64,000 nt of DNA from contig NZ_CP091244.1 in the NCBI RefSeq assembly GCF_021650935.1, positions 2,542,001-2,606,000 of the forward strand, written 5' to 3'. The notes beneath the pieces are model-generated. The model searched no databases and was not told where the DNA came from. It was given only the letters and a program-made list of their open reading frames with translations. The DNA comes from Thiothrix winogradskyi. GTDB taxonomy: Bacteria; Pseudomonadota; Gammaproteobacteria; Thiotrichales; Thiotrichaceae. Shown here piece after piece: positions 35,222-42,990 of the stretch (its first letter is position 1; the number at the start of each line of letters is the position of its first letter). The translations under genes and the position numbers were made by a program.

Positions 35222-35985
35222 TGAAAATTGACACGGCATTTATCCTAGACCTCAAGGCATGTGTGACACAAATGGGCGCAGCGCTTCAGAAGTTAGATTT
35301 AACTTCGCAGTCGGGTATCAAGGTCAAACTTAGTGAGATTAAGAGCAAGGGGGGACTGCTGAGTTATGATGATCATCAGGTCGTCGTGTTTATTCCCGAT
35401 CACAGCTATAAAGGCGTGCCAGTCGTTGAAAAAAATCCCGCTCAAGGCAACAGGTATCATTTTGCAGAATGTGCGACTTTGGATGATATGCGTGCTTCAG
35501 GTAAATTTGAGCATCGTTATCGTGCTAACCATAATCCAGACGGTCATTTTGAAATCTTCGATAATCAGAATAACAAGGCCAAAGATATTGCTTTAATGCC
35601 CTGTCAGAACTGTCTCAAGCATATTAATTACCAAGGTTTTGCTGATGCGCAATCCACTGAGAAGAATCGAATACTAAATCATTTTTCGGTCATTGATTTA
35701 CTCTCGACCTATAGCACTTGGTTTAGAAACATGCCAAGCATTCGACCAAAAACAGCAGGCTATACTGCTGATTGGCAACAGATCTCCCTAGATTTTCGTC
35801 AGAAAAAGACATTCACTTGCGAATGCTGTGGCGTAAACCTCAATAACAATCATCATTTGTTACACACGCATCACATCAATGGCGATAAGCAAAACAATTA
35901 TGAGCATAATCTCAAAGCACTTTGGGAACCTCTAAAAACCCGGCGTATTGCAACGGTTAGCGTTGGTCTATCGACATTTTGTTAA
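35221..35985 (+). pseudogene. zorE: HNH endonuclease, ZorE-like, 3' end replaced by an IS
   Basis: The frame gives 254 residues, but only the first 234 or so are native. It has FTCECCGVNL, the first zinc pair, and LLHTHHINGDKQNNYEHNLKAL, the HNH core with the His-His and Asn. An intact HNH protein would continue with a second Cys pair (C-x2-C-H), but here the sequence enters the inverted repeat of an IS5-type element at 35924 and ends in about 20 unrelated residues (WEPLKTRRIATVSVGLSTFC). An HNH effector after zorA-zorB defines a type II Zorya system. The zinc site is incomplete, so the effector is probably dead. Confidence 0.8.
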
Positions 35986-37191
35986 AAAAACACCAACCCA
36001 TCTCAATTTTTAGCACACCAAGCCACAATCAGGTGGTTTTTCCGCATTTTTGCTGTTTTTTCGGGAATTTCTCCATCAAATGGGCACAACTCCGCCCTCT
36101 TTGAGTGAACAAAGCCGCCGCAAGTTATACACGGTTGCCTTAATGCTGAGGCCGAATACTGCCCGTGCCAACCCGATGCTGCGGATGGCTTTGCCTCCCA
36201 TCGCACAGATTGACCCAAACACATGCTCAACCCGTGCGCGGGGTCTGGCGATGCGGGTGTTGCGGCGCTTCTGGCAGTCGGATTGCGGCTTGCCTTTCTT
36301 GGCTTTGTGCTGGATGTGTAACCGCCAGCTACCTTGGTTGAGGCGTTGTTCACGGGATTGGTCTTCGTAACCTTTGTCCGCCCATACGTCACGGCTGGTG
36401 TTGGCTCGGTCAAGCACCGCTTCAAAATGGTTGGTGTCATGTTCTTTGGCGGTGCTGATGTGGTGTTTGCGGATGAGTTTGTATTTCCGATCGGCACTGA
36501 TACTGAGTTTGTAGCCGTGGTAACTTTTACCGTGTTTTTTCGTCCAGCTTGCTTCCGTATCCTTTTGGCGACGTTGGCAGGTGTCCAGTCAGCAGGTGTT
36601 GCCGCTTGTTCCAACAGCGCTTTTCTTCTTTGTGGAAATGTTGTTTAGGGGCTTCCACCAGCGTGGCATCAACGATTTGACCACCACGGGCAATAAAACC
36701 GTGTTGTTGTAATTGCCGTTGGACGGCATCAAACAGGGCATCCGCACCACCTGCCGCACTGATCCGTTCACGGAATACCCACAAGGTATTGGCATCCGGG
36801 ATCGTGCTGGAATGACGCAGGCCACAAAACCGTTGGAACGACAGCCGGTCAAGCAATTGGTATTCCAATGCCTCGTCCGACAGGTTGTACAGGTGTTGCA
36901 ACACCAAGACCCGTACCATCAGTTCCGTTGGGTAGGGTGGACGGCCTCCTCGCTTGTCACTGGGGCGTGGGGCGATGTGGTCGATTTCTCCTGCCAAGGC
37001 GACAAAGTTGACGTGCTGGTTCAGGGTGGACAGCAGGTCGCCCTTGCGGTCGAGTTTCTGTTCACGCTCTTCGGCGGCAAACAGACTGGTTTTGATGGCA
37101 CTTTTCTTGGGCATGGCTAGTAACGGGGCGGTGGCTCAGATGAGCATTTTCTCACATTTGTGTGGGTATCAGTGGGTTTTTAGAGGTTCCC
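35924..37191 (-). mobile_element. IS5-type insertion sequence, degenerate, 1268 bp
   Basis: The ends are the perfect 18-bp inverted repeats GGGAACCTCTAAAAACCC (35924-35941) and GGGTTTTTAGAGGTTCCC (37174-37191). The flanks are TTT on the left and TAA on the right, so no target duplication is visible. The left flank is the HNH gene and the right flank is part of a methyltransferase gene. One transposase gene lies on the minus strand and is frameshifted. Confidence 0.9.
36076..37114 (-). pseudogene. IS5-family transposase with frameshifts
   Basis: The N-terminal part (37114 to about 36600) reads MPKKSAIKTSLFAAEEREQK to IVDATLVEAPKQHF, including the first catalytic Asp. It then changes frame twice within about 60 bases: one segment (ALLEQAATPADWTPA) is in a second frame and RRQKDTEASWTKKHGKSYHG is in a third. 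The third frame goes on to VWADKGYEDQSREQ (second Asp) and RARVEHVFGSICAMGG (Glu). Two single-base changes would restore one protein, so the enzyme is not expressed as such unless by programmed shifting, which two shifts make unlikely. Confidence 0.85.
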
Positions 37192-38072
37192 TAATGAATA
37201 CCGCGAAGTTGGAATTCATGGGCGCTGCTTCTCTGACCGCTAGCCATGCGCGTACTCTACTGCCTAACAAGGTCAAGGCGTTGCTGAAAGAGGTCGGTGA
37301 TCGCAATACTCAAGAGTTATTTTTGGATGTTTACCTCAATTCTAGTTTCAGAAGTGACATTTATACGCGCGGCGTTAATGGGTATTTGGATGAAAAAACC
37401 AAACTACGCCGCTTTGAAAACACGCGCTGGATGTTAGCAAAACCTGCACAGCTTGACGATGCGGCGCTGGAATTTACCTTGTCAACAGGAAAATACACCC
37501 TCAAGAAAGCTGTTTATATGCACTTGATAGAACGTTTGGCTGAAAATGGCGTTGTCGGTTTTCGTGATCTTATCAATGGCTTATCTTCTCAAGAGGATGC
37601 AATTCGCGCCCTGATGCTGATGTACAATGCGCATATGATTGCCCCCCATTATGCGTCAACCGATACCCAGCCTGCACGGCGTTTGAATCAAGTGTTACTG
37701 GCGCAACAGGGTTATCAAATTGCGCTACCTTATACTCGCAGCCAAATGCGCCTGAAACTGTTCGATGCTCAGTTTTATTATGCAGCGTTGGTGTCGGGGA
37801 CAACGGATGCCAAACAATTAGTCAGCTTTGTCTATGAGCAATTCCAGCGTGACAATATGGCGATTACGCATGAGGGTAAAACGTTGCGCGGTGATGCCAT
37901 GCAAGCACATTTAGTCAAACTGGAAGCTAAATGGCGGGAAAATATTTTGCCAATCTTAAGCTGTGGTGGGGCACTGGATCTTGCGCTGTTCTCTCGGTCA
38001 GGAAGTCAGGTGTTACCGACTGAGCAATCATCAACCGTTAGCGCATCACAAGAAGTGGAGTTGGCATTGTAG
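37192..38072 (+). pseudogene. methyltransferase regulatory-domain protein, 5' truncated
   Basis: The frame runs out of the IS end and continues for about 290 codons: MNTAKLEFMGAASLTASHAR, then ELFLDVYLNSSFRSDIYTRG and YTLKKAVYMHLIERLAENGV. This resembles the regulatory domain that follows the catalytic domain in some class I methyltransferases (MethyTransf_Reg type). The catalytic domain with its SAM motif is absent: its place is taken by the IS element. No proper start site is visible at the joint, so it is probably a remnant. aroE begins 48 bases after the stop. Confidence 0.65.
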
Positions 38073-38120
38073 CCTAGGCGCGTGTAACATCCGGTGGATT
38101 TGACTTGGTAGCGTTTGTTG

Positions 38121-38963
38121 ATGACACCTAACTTACTATCGGACTGTTACGCCGTATTCGGCAACCCCATCGCCCACAGCAAATCCCCGCGCATCCACAC
38201 CCTCTTCGGCGCACAAACCGGCGAAGCGGTGGAATACGGCGCAATCTGTGCCGAGCCGGAAGAATTCGCCCAAGATGTAATGATGTTCCTCATCGCAGGC
38301 GGCAAAGGTTGCAATATCACCGTTCCCTTCAAGCAAGAAGCGTGGGAACTGGCAGACGAACTCAGCGATTACGCCGCCCGTGCCAAAGCCGTGAATACGC
38401 TGGCTTTCCGTGACGATGGCACGATGATCGGGCATAACACCGACGGCATCGGCATCGTGCGTGATTTGCAGCAAAACCACGATATTAGCTTACAGGGTAA
38501 GCGCATTCTGCTGTTAGGCGCAGGCGGGGCAGTGCGTGGTGTTTTGCAACCGTTGCTGGAAATGCAGCCCGCGAGCCTGTTCATTGCCAACCGTACTGCC
38601 GAGAAAGCGGTGGAATTGGCGCAGGATTTTGCGGAGTTCGGGAAAGTGTCCGGCGGTGGCTTTGCGGACATCAGCGGGCAGTTTGATCTGATTATCAATG
38701 GCACGGCTGCCAGCTTGCAGGGCGAGTTACCACCGCTGCCTGATGGTTGTTTAGCAGAGAATGGCTGCACTTATGACATGATGTATAGCGCCAAGCCCAC
38801 CGCATTTGTGGCATGGGGCAGGGCGCAAGGTGCTGCTCAAGCCTTGGATGGTTTGGGGATGTTGGTTGAGCAAGCGGCTGAAGCGTTCTTTATCTGGCGC
38901 GGTGTGCGCCCTGATACCGCACCGGTATTGGCACAATTGCGTGACGAATTAAGCCGCCAATAA
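38121..38963 (+). CDS. aroE: shikimate dehydrogenase
   Basis: A 280-residue NADPH-dependent enzyme that reduces 3-dehydroshikimate. AVFGNPIAHSKSPRIHTLF is the substrate-binding start, NITVPFKQEAW holds the catalytic Lys, NTDGIGIVRDL the catalytic Asp, LLLGAGGAVRGVLQPLL the nucleotide loop and NRTAEKA the NADP-binding Asn-Arg-Thr. ATG 38121 is chosen over the in-frame TTG codons just before it. Its stop overlaps the convergent maf gene by 15 bases. Confidence 0.95.
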   Translation: MTPNLLSDCYAVFGNPIAHSKSPRIHTLFGAQTGEAVEYGAICAEPEEFAQDVMMFLIAGGKGCNITVPFKQEAWELADELSDYAARAKAVNTLAFRDDGTMIGHNTDGIGIVRDLQQNHDISLQGKRILLLGAGGAVRGVLQPLLEMQPASLFIANRTAEKAVELAQDFAEFGKVSGGGFADISGQFDLIINGTAASLQGELPPLPDGCLAENGCTYDMMYSAKPTAFVAWGRAQGAAQALDGLGMLVEQAAEAFFIWRGVRPDTAPVLAQLRDELSRQ

Positions 38964-39536
38964 ATCCACGCACGCCTGTTTAAGCATTTGACTCAAGCGA
39001 ATCAGTGGCAACCCCATTAAAGCACTGGGGTCGTCGCCATGCATACGTTTAAACAAGGTAATTCCCAAACTTTCCGAGCGGAAACTGCCTGAACAGTTAT
39101 ACGGCTGGTCTTTGCGCAGGTAGGCATCAATTTCCGCATCGGTCAACTCCCGGAAATCCACCGCAAACGGTACGACATCCAATTGATACGACCCATCGAG
39201 ACTGTCATACAAGCACAAACCGGTCAGGAAGGCGACGGTTTGCCCAGAGGAGTTTTGCAATTGCTGCACTGCATTGTCATGGCTACCCGGTTTGCCAATG
39301 ACTTGCTCATGCAATACCGCGCATTGATCCGAGCCAATAATCAGCGCGTCGGGGTATTGTGCCGCGACCGCTTGGGCTTTTTGCAAGGATAAGCGTAATA
39401 CCATGTCAAGGGCGCTTTCGCCATCAAAGCGGGTTTCGTCAATATCCGGTGCGGCAGTTTCAAAGGGAATCGCCAAGCGCTGCATCAATTCGCGCCGATA
39501 CGGGGAGGTCGAGCCAAGGATCAGTCGTCGGGTCAT
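38949..39536 (-). CDS. Maf-like nucleotide pyrophosphatase
   Basis: A 195-residue Maf/HAM1-fold protein. LILGSTSPYRRELMQRL is the substrate loop, DIDETRFDGES and LIIGSDQCAVL carry the metal-binding acidic residues, and GSFRSESLGITLFKRMHGDD fits the m7GTP-type (YceF) branch. These enzymes remove non-canonical nucleotides such as 7-methyl-GTP. It diverges from the yceD-rpmF-plsX-fabH run across a 128-base gap, a neighbourhood where the YceF-type Maf is usually found. Confidence 0.9.
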   Translation of the reverse strand: MTRRLILGSTSPYRRELMQRLAIPFETAAPDIDETRFDGESALDMVLRLSLQKAQAVAAQYPDALIIGSDQCAVLHEQVIGKPGSHDNAVQQLQNSSGQTVAFLTGLCLYDSLDGSYQLDVVPFAVDFRELTDAEIDAYLRKDQPYNCSGSFRSESLGITLFKRMHGDDPSALMGLPLIRLSQMLKQACVDLLAA

Positions 39537-39625
39537 GATTAAGCCTGCTATCGCCTATCTGGTAGGAAAGTAGCGCATGATACGCAAGATATACGTATTA
39601 CCCAAGTAAAAAGGCTAGAAATTCC

Positions 39626-39655
39626 TTTACACATCATAGGCTGGATTCATATAAT
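39626..39655 (+). promoter_or_regulatory. sigma-70 promoter of yceD-rpmF-plsX-fabH
   Basis: The -35 element TTTACA (39626-39631) and a perfect -10 TATAAT (39650-39655) are separated by 18 bases. Transcription would begin at about 39662, only about three bases before the yceD ATG at 39665, so the message would be nearly leaderless. Confidence 0.7.
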
Positions 39656-39664
39656 CCCGCGCTT

Positions 39665-40210
39665 ATGTTGAACAGACTACCCGTAGACGTTAATCCCTTC
39701 AAACTGGTTGAGCAAGGAAGATGCTTAGCCGGTGTTGTGCCGTTGCAGCAATTGCCGCGCTTAGCGGAAGTTGCCTTGGCTGGTACGGAGGATATGGCGG
39801 TTACATTGGACTTCACCCGCAGTGTGGGTGGTCGCCCGATGATCAAGGGGCATATCCGTGGCAATATTGTGTTGGAATGCCAGCGCTGTATGCAGCCGGT
39901 GACGTTTCCCCTTGATGTGCCACTGCAAGTAGCACTGACAACGTTTGAGTCGGATGAACGCCCCGAACAAGAAGGCTTAGAGGCTTGGTTGATCGAGGAC
40001 GAACGGCTATTTATACAGGATTTCGTTGAAGATGAAATTCTTCTGGCTCTGCCCTTAGTGGCGAAGCACGAACAGTGTGAACCGTTGCGCAAGTTGATTG
40101 AAGCGTTGCCATCGGATGAGCCTGTTACAGAAAATGAGCAAGCGGATGTTGCGGCCAGTGCCAAGAAAAATCCGTTTGCAGTGTTAAAAAATTGGAAAAA
40201 ACCGGAGTAA
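39665..40210 (+). CDS. yceD: YceD/DUF177 family protein (23S rRNA accumulation)
   Basis: A 181-residue protein of the DUF177 family. RLPVDVNPFKLVEQGR and GVVPLQQLPRL are the N-terminal signature, and NIVLECQRCMQPVTFPL holds the C-x2-C pair. DFVEDEILLALPLVAKHEQCE is the second conserved acidic stretch. Its E. coli homologue is needed for normal 23S rRNA levels. It precedes rpmF by six bases, the standard order. No Shine-Dalgarno is visible before the ATG, consistent with a nearly leaderless message. Confidence 0.92.
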   Translation: MLNRLPVDVNPFKLVEQGRCLAGVVPLQQLPRLAEVALAGTEDMAVTLDFTRSVGGRPMIKGHIRGNIVLECQRCMQPVTFPLDVPLQVALTTFESDERPEQEGLEAWLIEDERLFIQDFVEDEILLALPLVAKHEQCEPLRKLIEALPSDEPVTENEQADVAASAKKNPFAVLKNWKKPE

Positions 40211-40216
40211 CAGACT

Positions 40217-40411
40217 ATGGCAGTCGGTCAAGCTCGAATGACTCGTTCAAAACGCGGTATGCGCCGTTCACACGACGCGCTCTCTAACCCTACTTTGTCA
40301 GTGGATGCCACTTCAGGTGAAACTCACCTGCGTCATCACATGACCAAAGACGGTTTCTACCGTGGTCGTCAGATCATCAAAACAGCGGTTGCAGTGGAAG
40401 ACGAAGCGTAA
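40217..40411 (+). CDS. rpmF: 50S ribosomal protein L32
   Basis: A 64-residue basic protein starting MAVGQARMTRSKRGMRRSHD, the standard L32 N-terminus, followed by HLRHHMTKDGFYRGRQII. It has no zinc-binding Cys set, so it is the zinc-independent form. It is a little longer than the usual 56-60 residues owing to an acidic C-terminal tail (VEDEA). A strong terminator follows 38 bases after the stop. Confidence 0.96.
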   Translation: MAVGQARMTRSKRGMRRSHDALSNPTLSVDATSGETHLRHHMTKDGFYRGRQIIKTAVAVEDEA

Positions 40412-40449
40412 GTGGTAACACATTACGCTGGTTCTCAACACACTCAACA

Positions 40450-40480
40450 AAAATCGCGGGCATGACCCGCGATTTTTTTT
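40450..40480 (+). terminator. rho-independent terminator after rpmF
   Basis: AAAATCGCGGG and CCCGCGATTTTTTTT form a stem of at least 11 pairs with a four-base loop and a run of eight T. It would limit read-through from yceD-rpmF into plsX, which suggests partial separation of the ribosomal and lipid genes. Confidence 0.92.
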
Positions 40481-40504
40481 CAAGCGAGCAATAAAGGGGA
40501 TAGC

Positions 40505-41533
40505 ATGGCAGAACAGTATCGCATTGCGCTGGATGCGATGGGTGGCGATCACGGTTTATCGGTAGTGGTTCCGGCCGCTCTGAATGCATTGAAACAATAC
40601 CAAGATCTTGAGCTGATTCTGGTGGGCGATGAAACCCAAATTAACGCCGCACTTGAACAGCATAAGGCGCTATCGACACCTAATTTGCGTATTCATCATG
40701 CCTCACAAGTGGTGCAAATGGATGAATCCCCTGCTGTTGCCTTGAAAAACAAAAAAGATTCTTCCATGCGGGTAGCCATTAATCTGGTTAAAGCGGGTGA
40801 AGCGAATGCGGCTGTCAGTGCCGGTAATACGGGGGCGCTGATGGCAACCGCCCGGTTTGTCTTGAAAACCTTACCCGGTATTGATCGCCCGGCTATTTGT
40901 ACCGTGTTGCCTGCGATGAAGGGGCATACCCACATGCTGGATTTGGGCGCGAATGTTGATTCTGAAGCCGAGCATCTGTACCAATTTGCGCTGATGGGGT
41001 CAGAATTGGTCAAAGCCATCGACAATAATCCCAACCCTAAAGTGGGTTTGCTCAATGTTGGTCAAGAAGCGATTAAAGGCAATGAGCAGGTAAAAGCCGC
41101 GAATGCATTACTGCAAGGTAGCGCGTTGAATTACATTGGCTATGTGGAAGGCGATGACATTTACCAAGGTGATGTGGATGTGGTGGTTTGTGACGGGTTT
41201 GTCGGCAATGTGGCACTGAAAACCAGCGAAGGTTTGGCGAAAATGGTTTCAGCGCAGCTCAAAGCCGGTTACAGCGCCAATCTGTTTACCAAATTAGCCG
41301 CCTTAATTTCCATGCCTGTGTTGAAATCATTCCGGCGCAAATTCGACCCTAGGCGCTATAATGGGGCAAGTTTGCTAGGTTTGCAGGGTATTGTGGTGAA
41401 AAGTCACGGTGGTGCGGATAGTTTAGCGTTTGCTAACGCTATTGGCATTGCCCGCAGTGCCGTTATTAGCAATGTTCCACAACGTATTCATAAACAACTA
41501 GAAAGTTTGCATACACAGAGGCAGAGCGCATGA
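40505..41533 (+). CDS. plsX: phosphate acyltransferase
   Basis: A 342-residue enzyme that makes acyl-phosphate from acyl-ACP for phospholipid synthesis. ALDAMGGDHG is the N-terminal hallmark. MDESPAVALKNKKDSSMRVA, VSAGNTGALMA, DLGANVD and VCDGFVGNVALKTSEG are all family motifs. AAGGGG precedes the ATG. The stop overlaps the fabH start by four bases (ATGA). Confidence 0.96.
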   Translation: MAEQYRIALDAMGGDHGLSVVVPAALNALKQYQDLELILVGDETQINAALEQHKALSTPNLRIHHASQVVQMDESPAVALKNKKDSSMRVAINLVKAGEANAAVSAGNTGALMATARFVLKTLPGIDRPAICTVLPAMKGHTHMLDLGANVDSEAEHLYQFALMGSELVKAIDNNPNPKVGLLNVGQEAIKGNEQVKAANALLQGSALNYIGYVEGDDIYQGDVDVVVCDGFVGNVALKTSEGLAKMVSAQLKAGYSANLFTKLAALISMPVLKSFRRKFDPRRYNGASLLGLQGIVVKSHGGADSLAFANAIGIARSAVISNVPQRIHKQLESLHTQRQSA

Positions 41534-42498
41534 TCTATTCTCGCATTACTGGTACTGGCAGTTACTTGCCGGAAAAAATCCTGACCAACCACGATCTGGA
41601 AAAGATAGTGGATACCACTGATGAGTGGATTTTTGAACGTACCGGTATCCGTGAACGTCACGTTGTCGAAACGGAAAGCGCCTCCGATTTGGCAGAACAC
41701 GCTGCTCGCCGTGCCTTAGAAATGGCGGGAAAGCGCCCTGAAGATGTTGATTTAATTATTGTCGGCACATCCACTCCCGATTTGGTGTTTCCCAGCACGG
41801 CGTGTTTGCTGCAAAGTAAGCTCGGTATTCGCAACGGTGCGGCAGCGTTTGATGTGAATGCCGCGTGTGCCGGTTTTGTGTTTGCTTTAAGCGTTGCCGA
41901 TAAATTTGTGCGTACTGGCACCAGCAAATGTGCCTTGGTCGTTGGTGCAGAAGCCATGTCGAAAATCATGAACTGGGAAGATCGCGGTACGTGCATTTTG
42001 TTCGGCGATGGCGCAGGCGCTATGGTGATTGAAGCCAGTGAAGAACCGGGCATCCTTTCCACACACGTTCATGCCGATGGCGCTTACGACCAGCTCTTAA
42101 ACGTTAACGGCGGTATTTCACGCGATTTAGACGTATTGCAACGCGATGGCCCGCAACTGCAAATGCGTGGCAACGAAGTATTTAAGGTTGCCGTCAATAC
42201 CTTAGGGCGCATTGTGGATGAAACCCTTGAAGCCAATGGTATGACCAAAGCTGATGTGAATTGGTTAGTGCCACATCAAGCCAATATCCGCATTATTCAA
42301 GCCACTGCGAAAAAGCTGGATATGTCGATGGATCACGTTGTGGTCACGGTCGAATCACACGGCAATACCTCCTCCGCCTCCGTGCCATTGGCATTGGATA
42401 CCGCAGTGCGTGATGGACGCATTAAACGCGGCGAAATTATCCTGCTGGAGGCCTTTGGTGGCGGCTTTACCTGGGGTTCGGCGTTAGTGAAGTTCTAA
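41530..42498 (+). CDS. fabH: 3-oxoacyl-ACP synthase III
   Basis: A 322-residue condensing enzyme that starts fatty-acid chains. The catalytic triad is visible as Cys in NAACAGFVFAL (about residue 113), His in PHQANIRI (about residue 250) and Asn in HGNTSSASVPLAL (about residue 280). DEWIFERTGIRERH is the N-terminal signature. It overlaps plsX by four bases. The usual next genes fabD, fabG and acpP are absent, and a CYTH protein follows instead. Confidence 0.97.
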   Translation: MIYSRITGTGSYLPEKILTNHDLEKIVDTTDEWIFERTGIRERHVVETESASDLAEHAARRALEMAGKRPEDVDLIIVGTSTPDLVFPSTACLLQSKLGIRNGAAAFDVNAACAGFVFALSVADKFVRTGTSKCALVVGAEAMSKIMNWEDRGTCILFGDGAGAMVIEASEEPGILSTHVHADGAYDQLLNVNGGISRDLDVLQRDGPQLQMRGNEVFKVAVNTLGRIVDETLEANGMTKADVNWLVPHQANIRIIQATAKKLDMSMDHVVVTVESHGNTSSASVPLALDTAVRDGRIKRGEIILLEAFGGGFTWGSALVKF

Positions 42499-42983
42499 TG
42501 GCTACCGAAATCGAGCGCAAATTTTTACTGGTATCGGATGCCTGGCGAGCCTTAATCAGCCGCTCCGAAGCCTTCCGCCAAGGTTATTTGAGTAGCAGCA
42601 AACGTGCTTCGGTGCGGGTACGTATTGCGGATGACACTGCCACGCTCAATATCAAAGGCATGACCTTAGGCATCCAACGCCCTGAATACGAATACAAAAT
42701 TCCGTTGCCTGAAGCAACGGAATTGTTAGATCAGTTGTGCGAACGCCCACTGATTGAAAAGACCCGCCATTTCATCGAGTTTGGCGGCAAACTGTGGGAA
42801 ATAGATGAATTCCACGGTGACAACGCAGGCTTAATTGTCGCGGAAGTCGAACTCGATGCACCGGATGACGTAATCCCCATGCCCGCTTGGGCAGGTGCAG
42901 ATGTTTCACATTTGGAACGCTATTACAACGTCCGTCTTACGCAATATCCCTACAGCCAATGGTCGGCTGAGGAACGAGGTTAA
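42498..42983 (+). CDS. CYTH-domain protein (probable inorganic triphosphatase)
   Basis: A 161-residue protein that begins MATEIERKFLLV, the E-x-E-x-K signature of CYTH phosphohydrolases. VRVRIADDTATLNIKG and IPLPEATELLDQLCERPLIEKTRH carry the basic residues lining the tunnel, and ELDAPDDVIPMPAW is conserved in small bacterial members. These single-domain proteins typically hydrolyse inorganic tripolyphosphate. The start overlaps the fabH stop by one base (TAATG), so translation is probably coupled. Confidence 0.88.
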   Translation: MATEIERKFLLVSDAWRALISRSEAFRQGYLSSSKRASVRVRIADDTATLNIKGMTLGIQRPEYEYKIPLPEATELLDQLCERPLIEKTRHFIEFGGKLWEIDEFHGDNAGLIVAEVELDAPDDVIPMPAWAGADVSHLERYYNVRLTQYPYSQWSAEERG

Positions 42984-42990
42984 TTAAACA

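Noticed and set aside
36003..36614. Minus-strand frame of 203 codons in the IS5-type element
   Set aside because: Only its first 20 or so codons match the transposase; the rest is an out-of-frame reading of it.
39183..39392. Small plus-strand frame antisense to maf
   Set aside because: Shadow of the Maf coding sequence.
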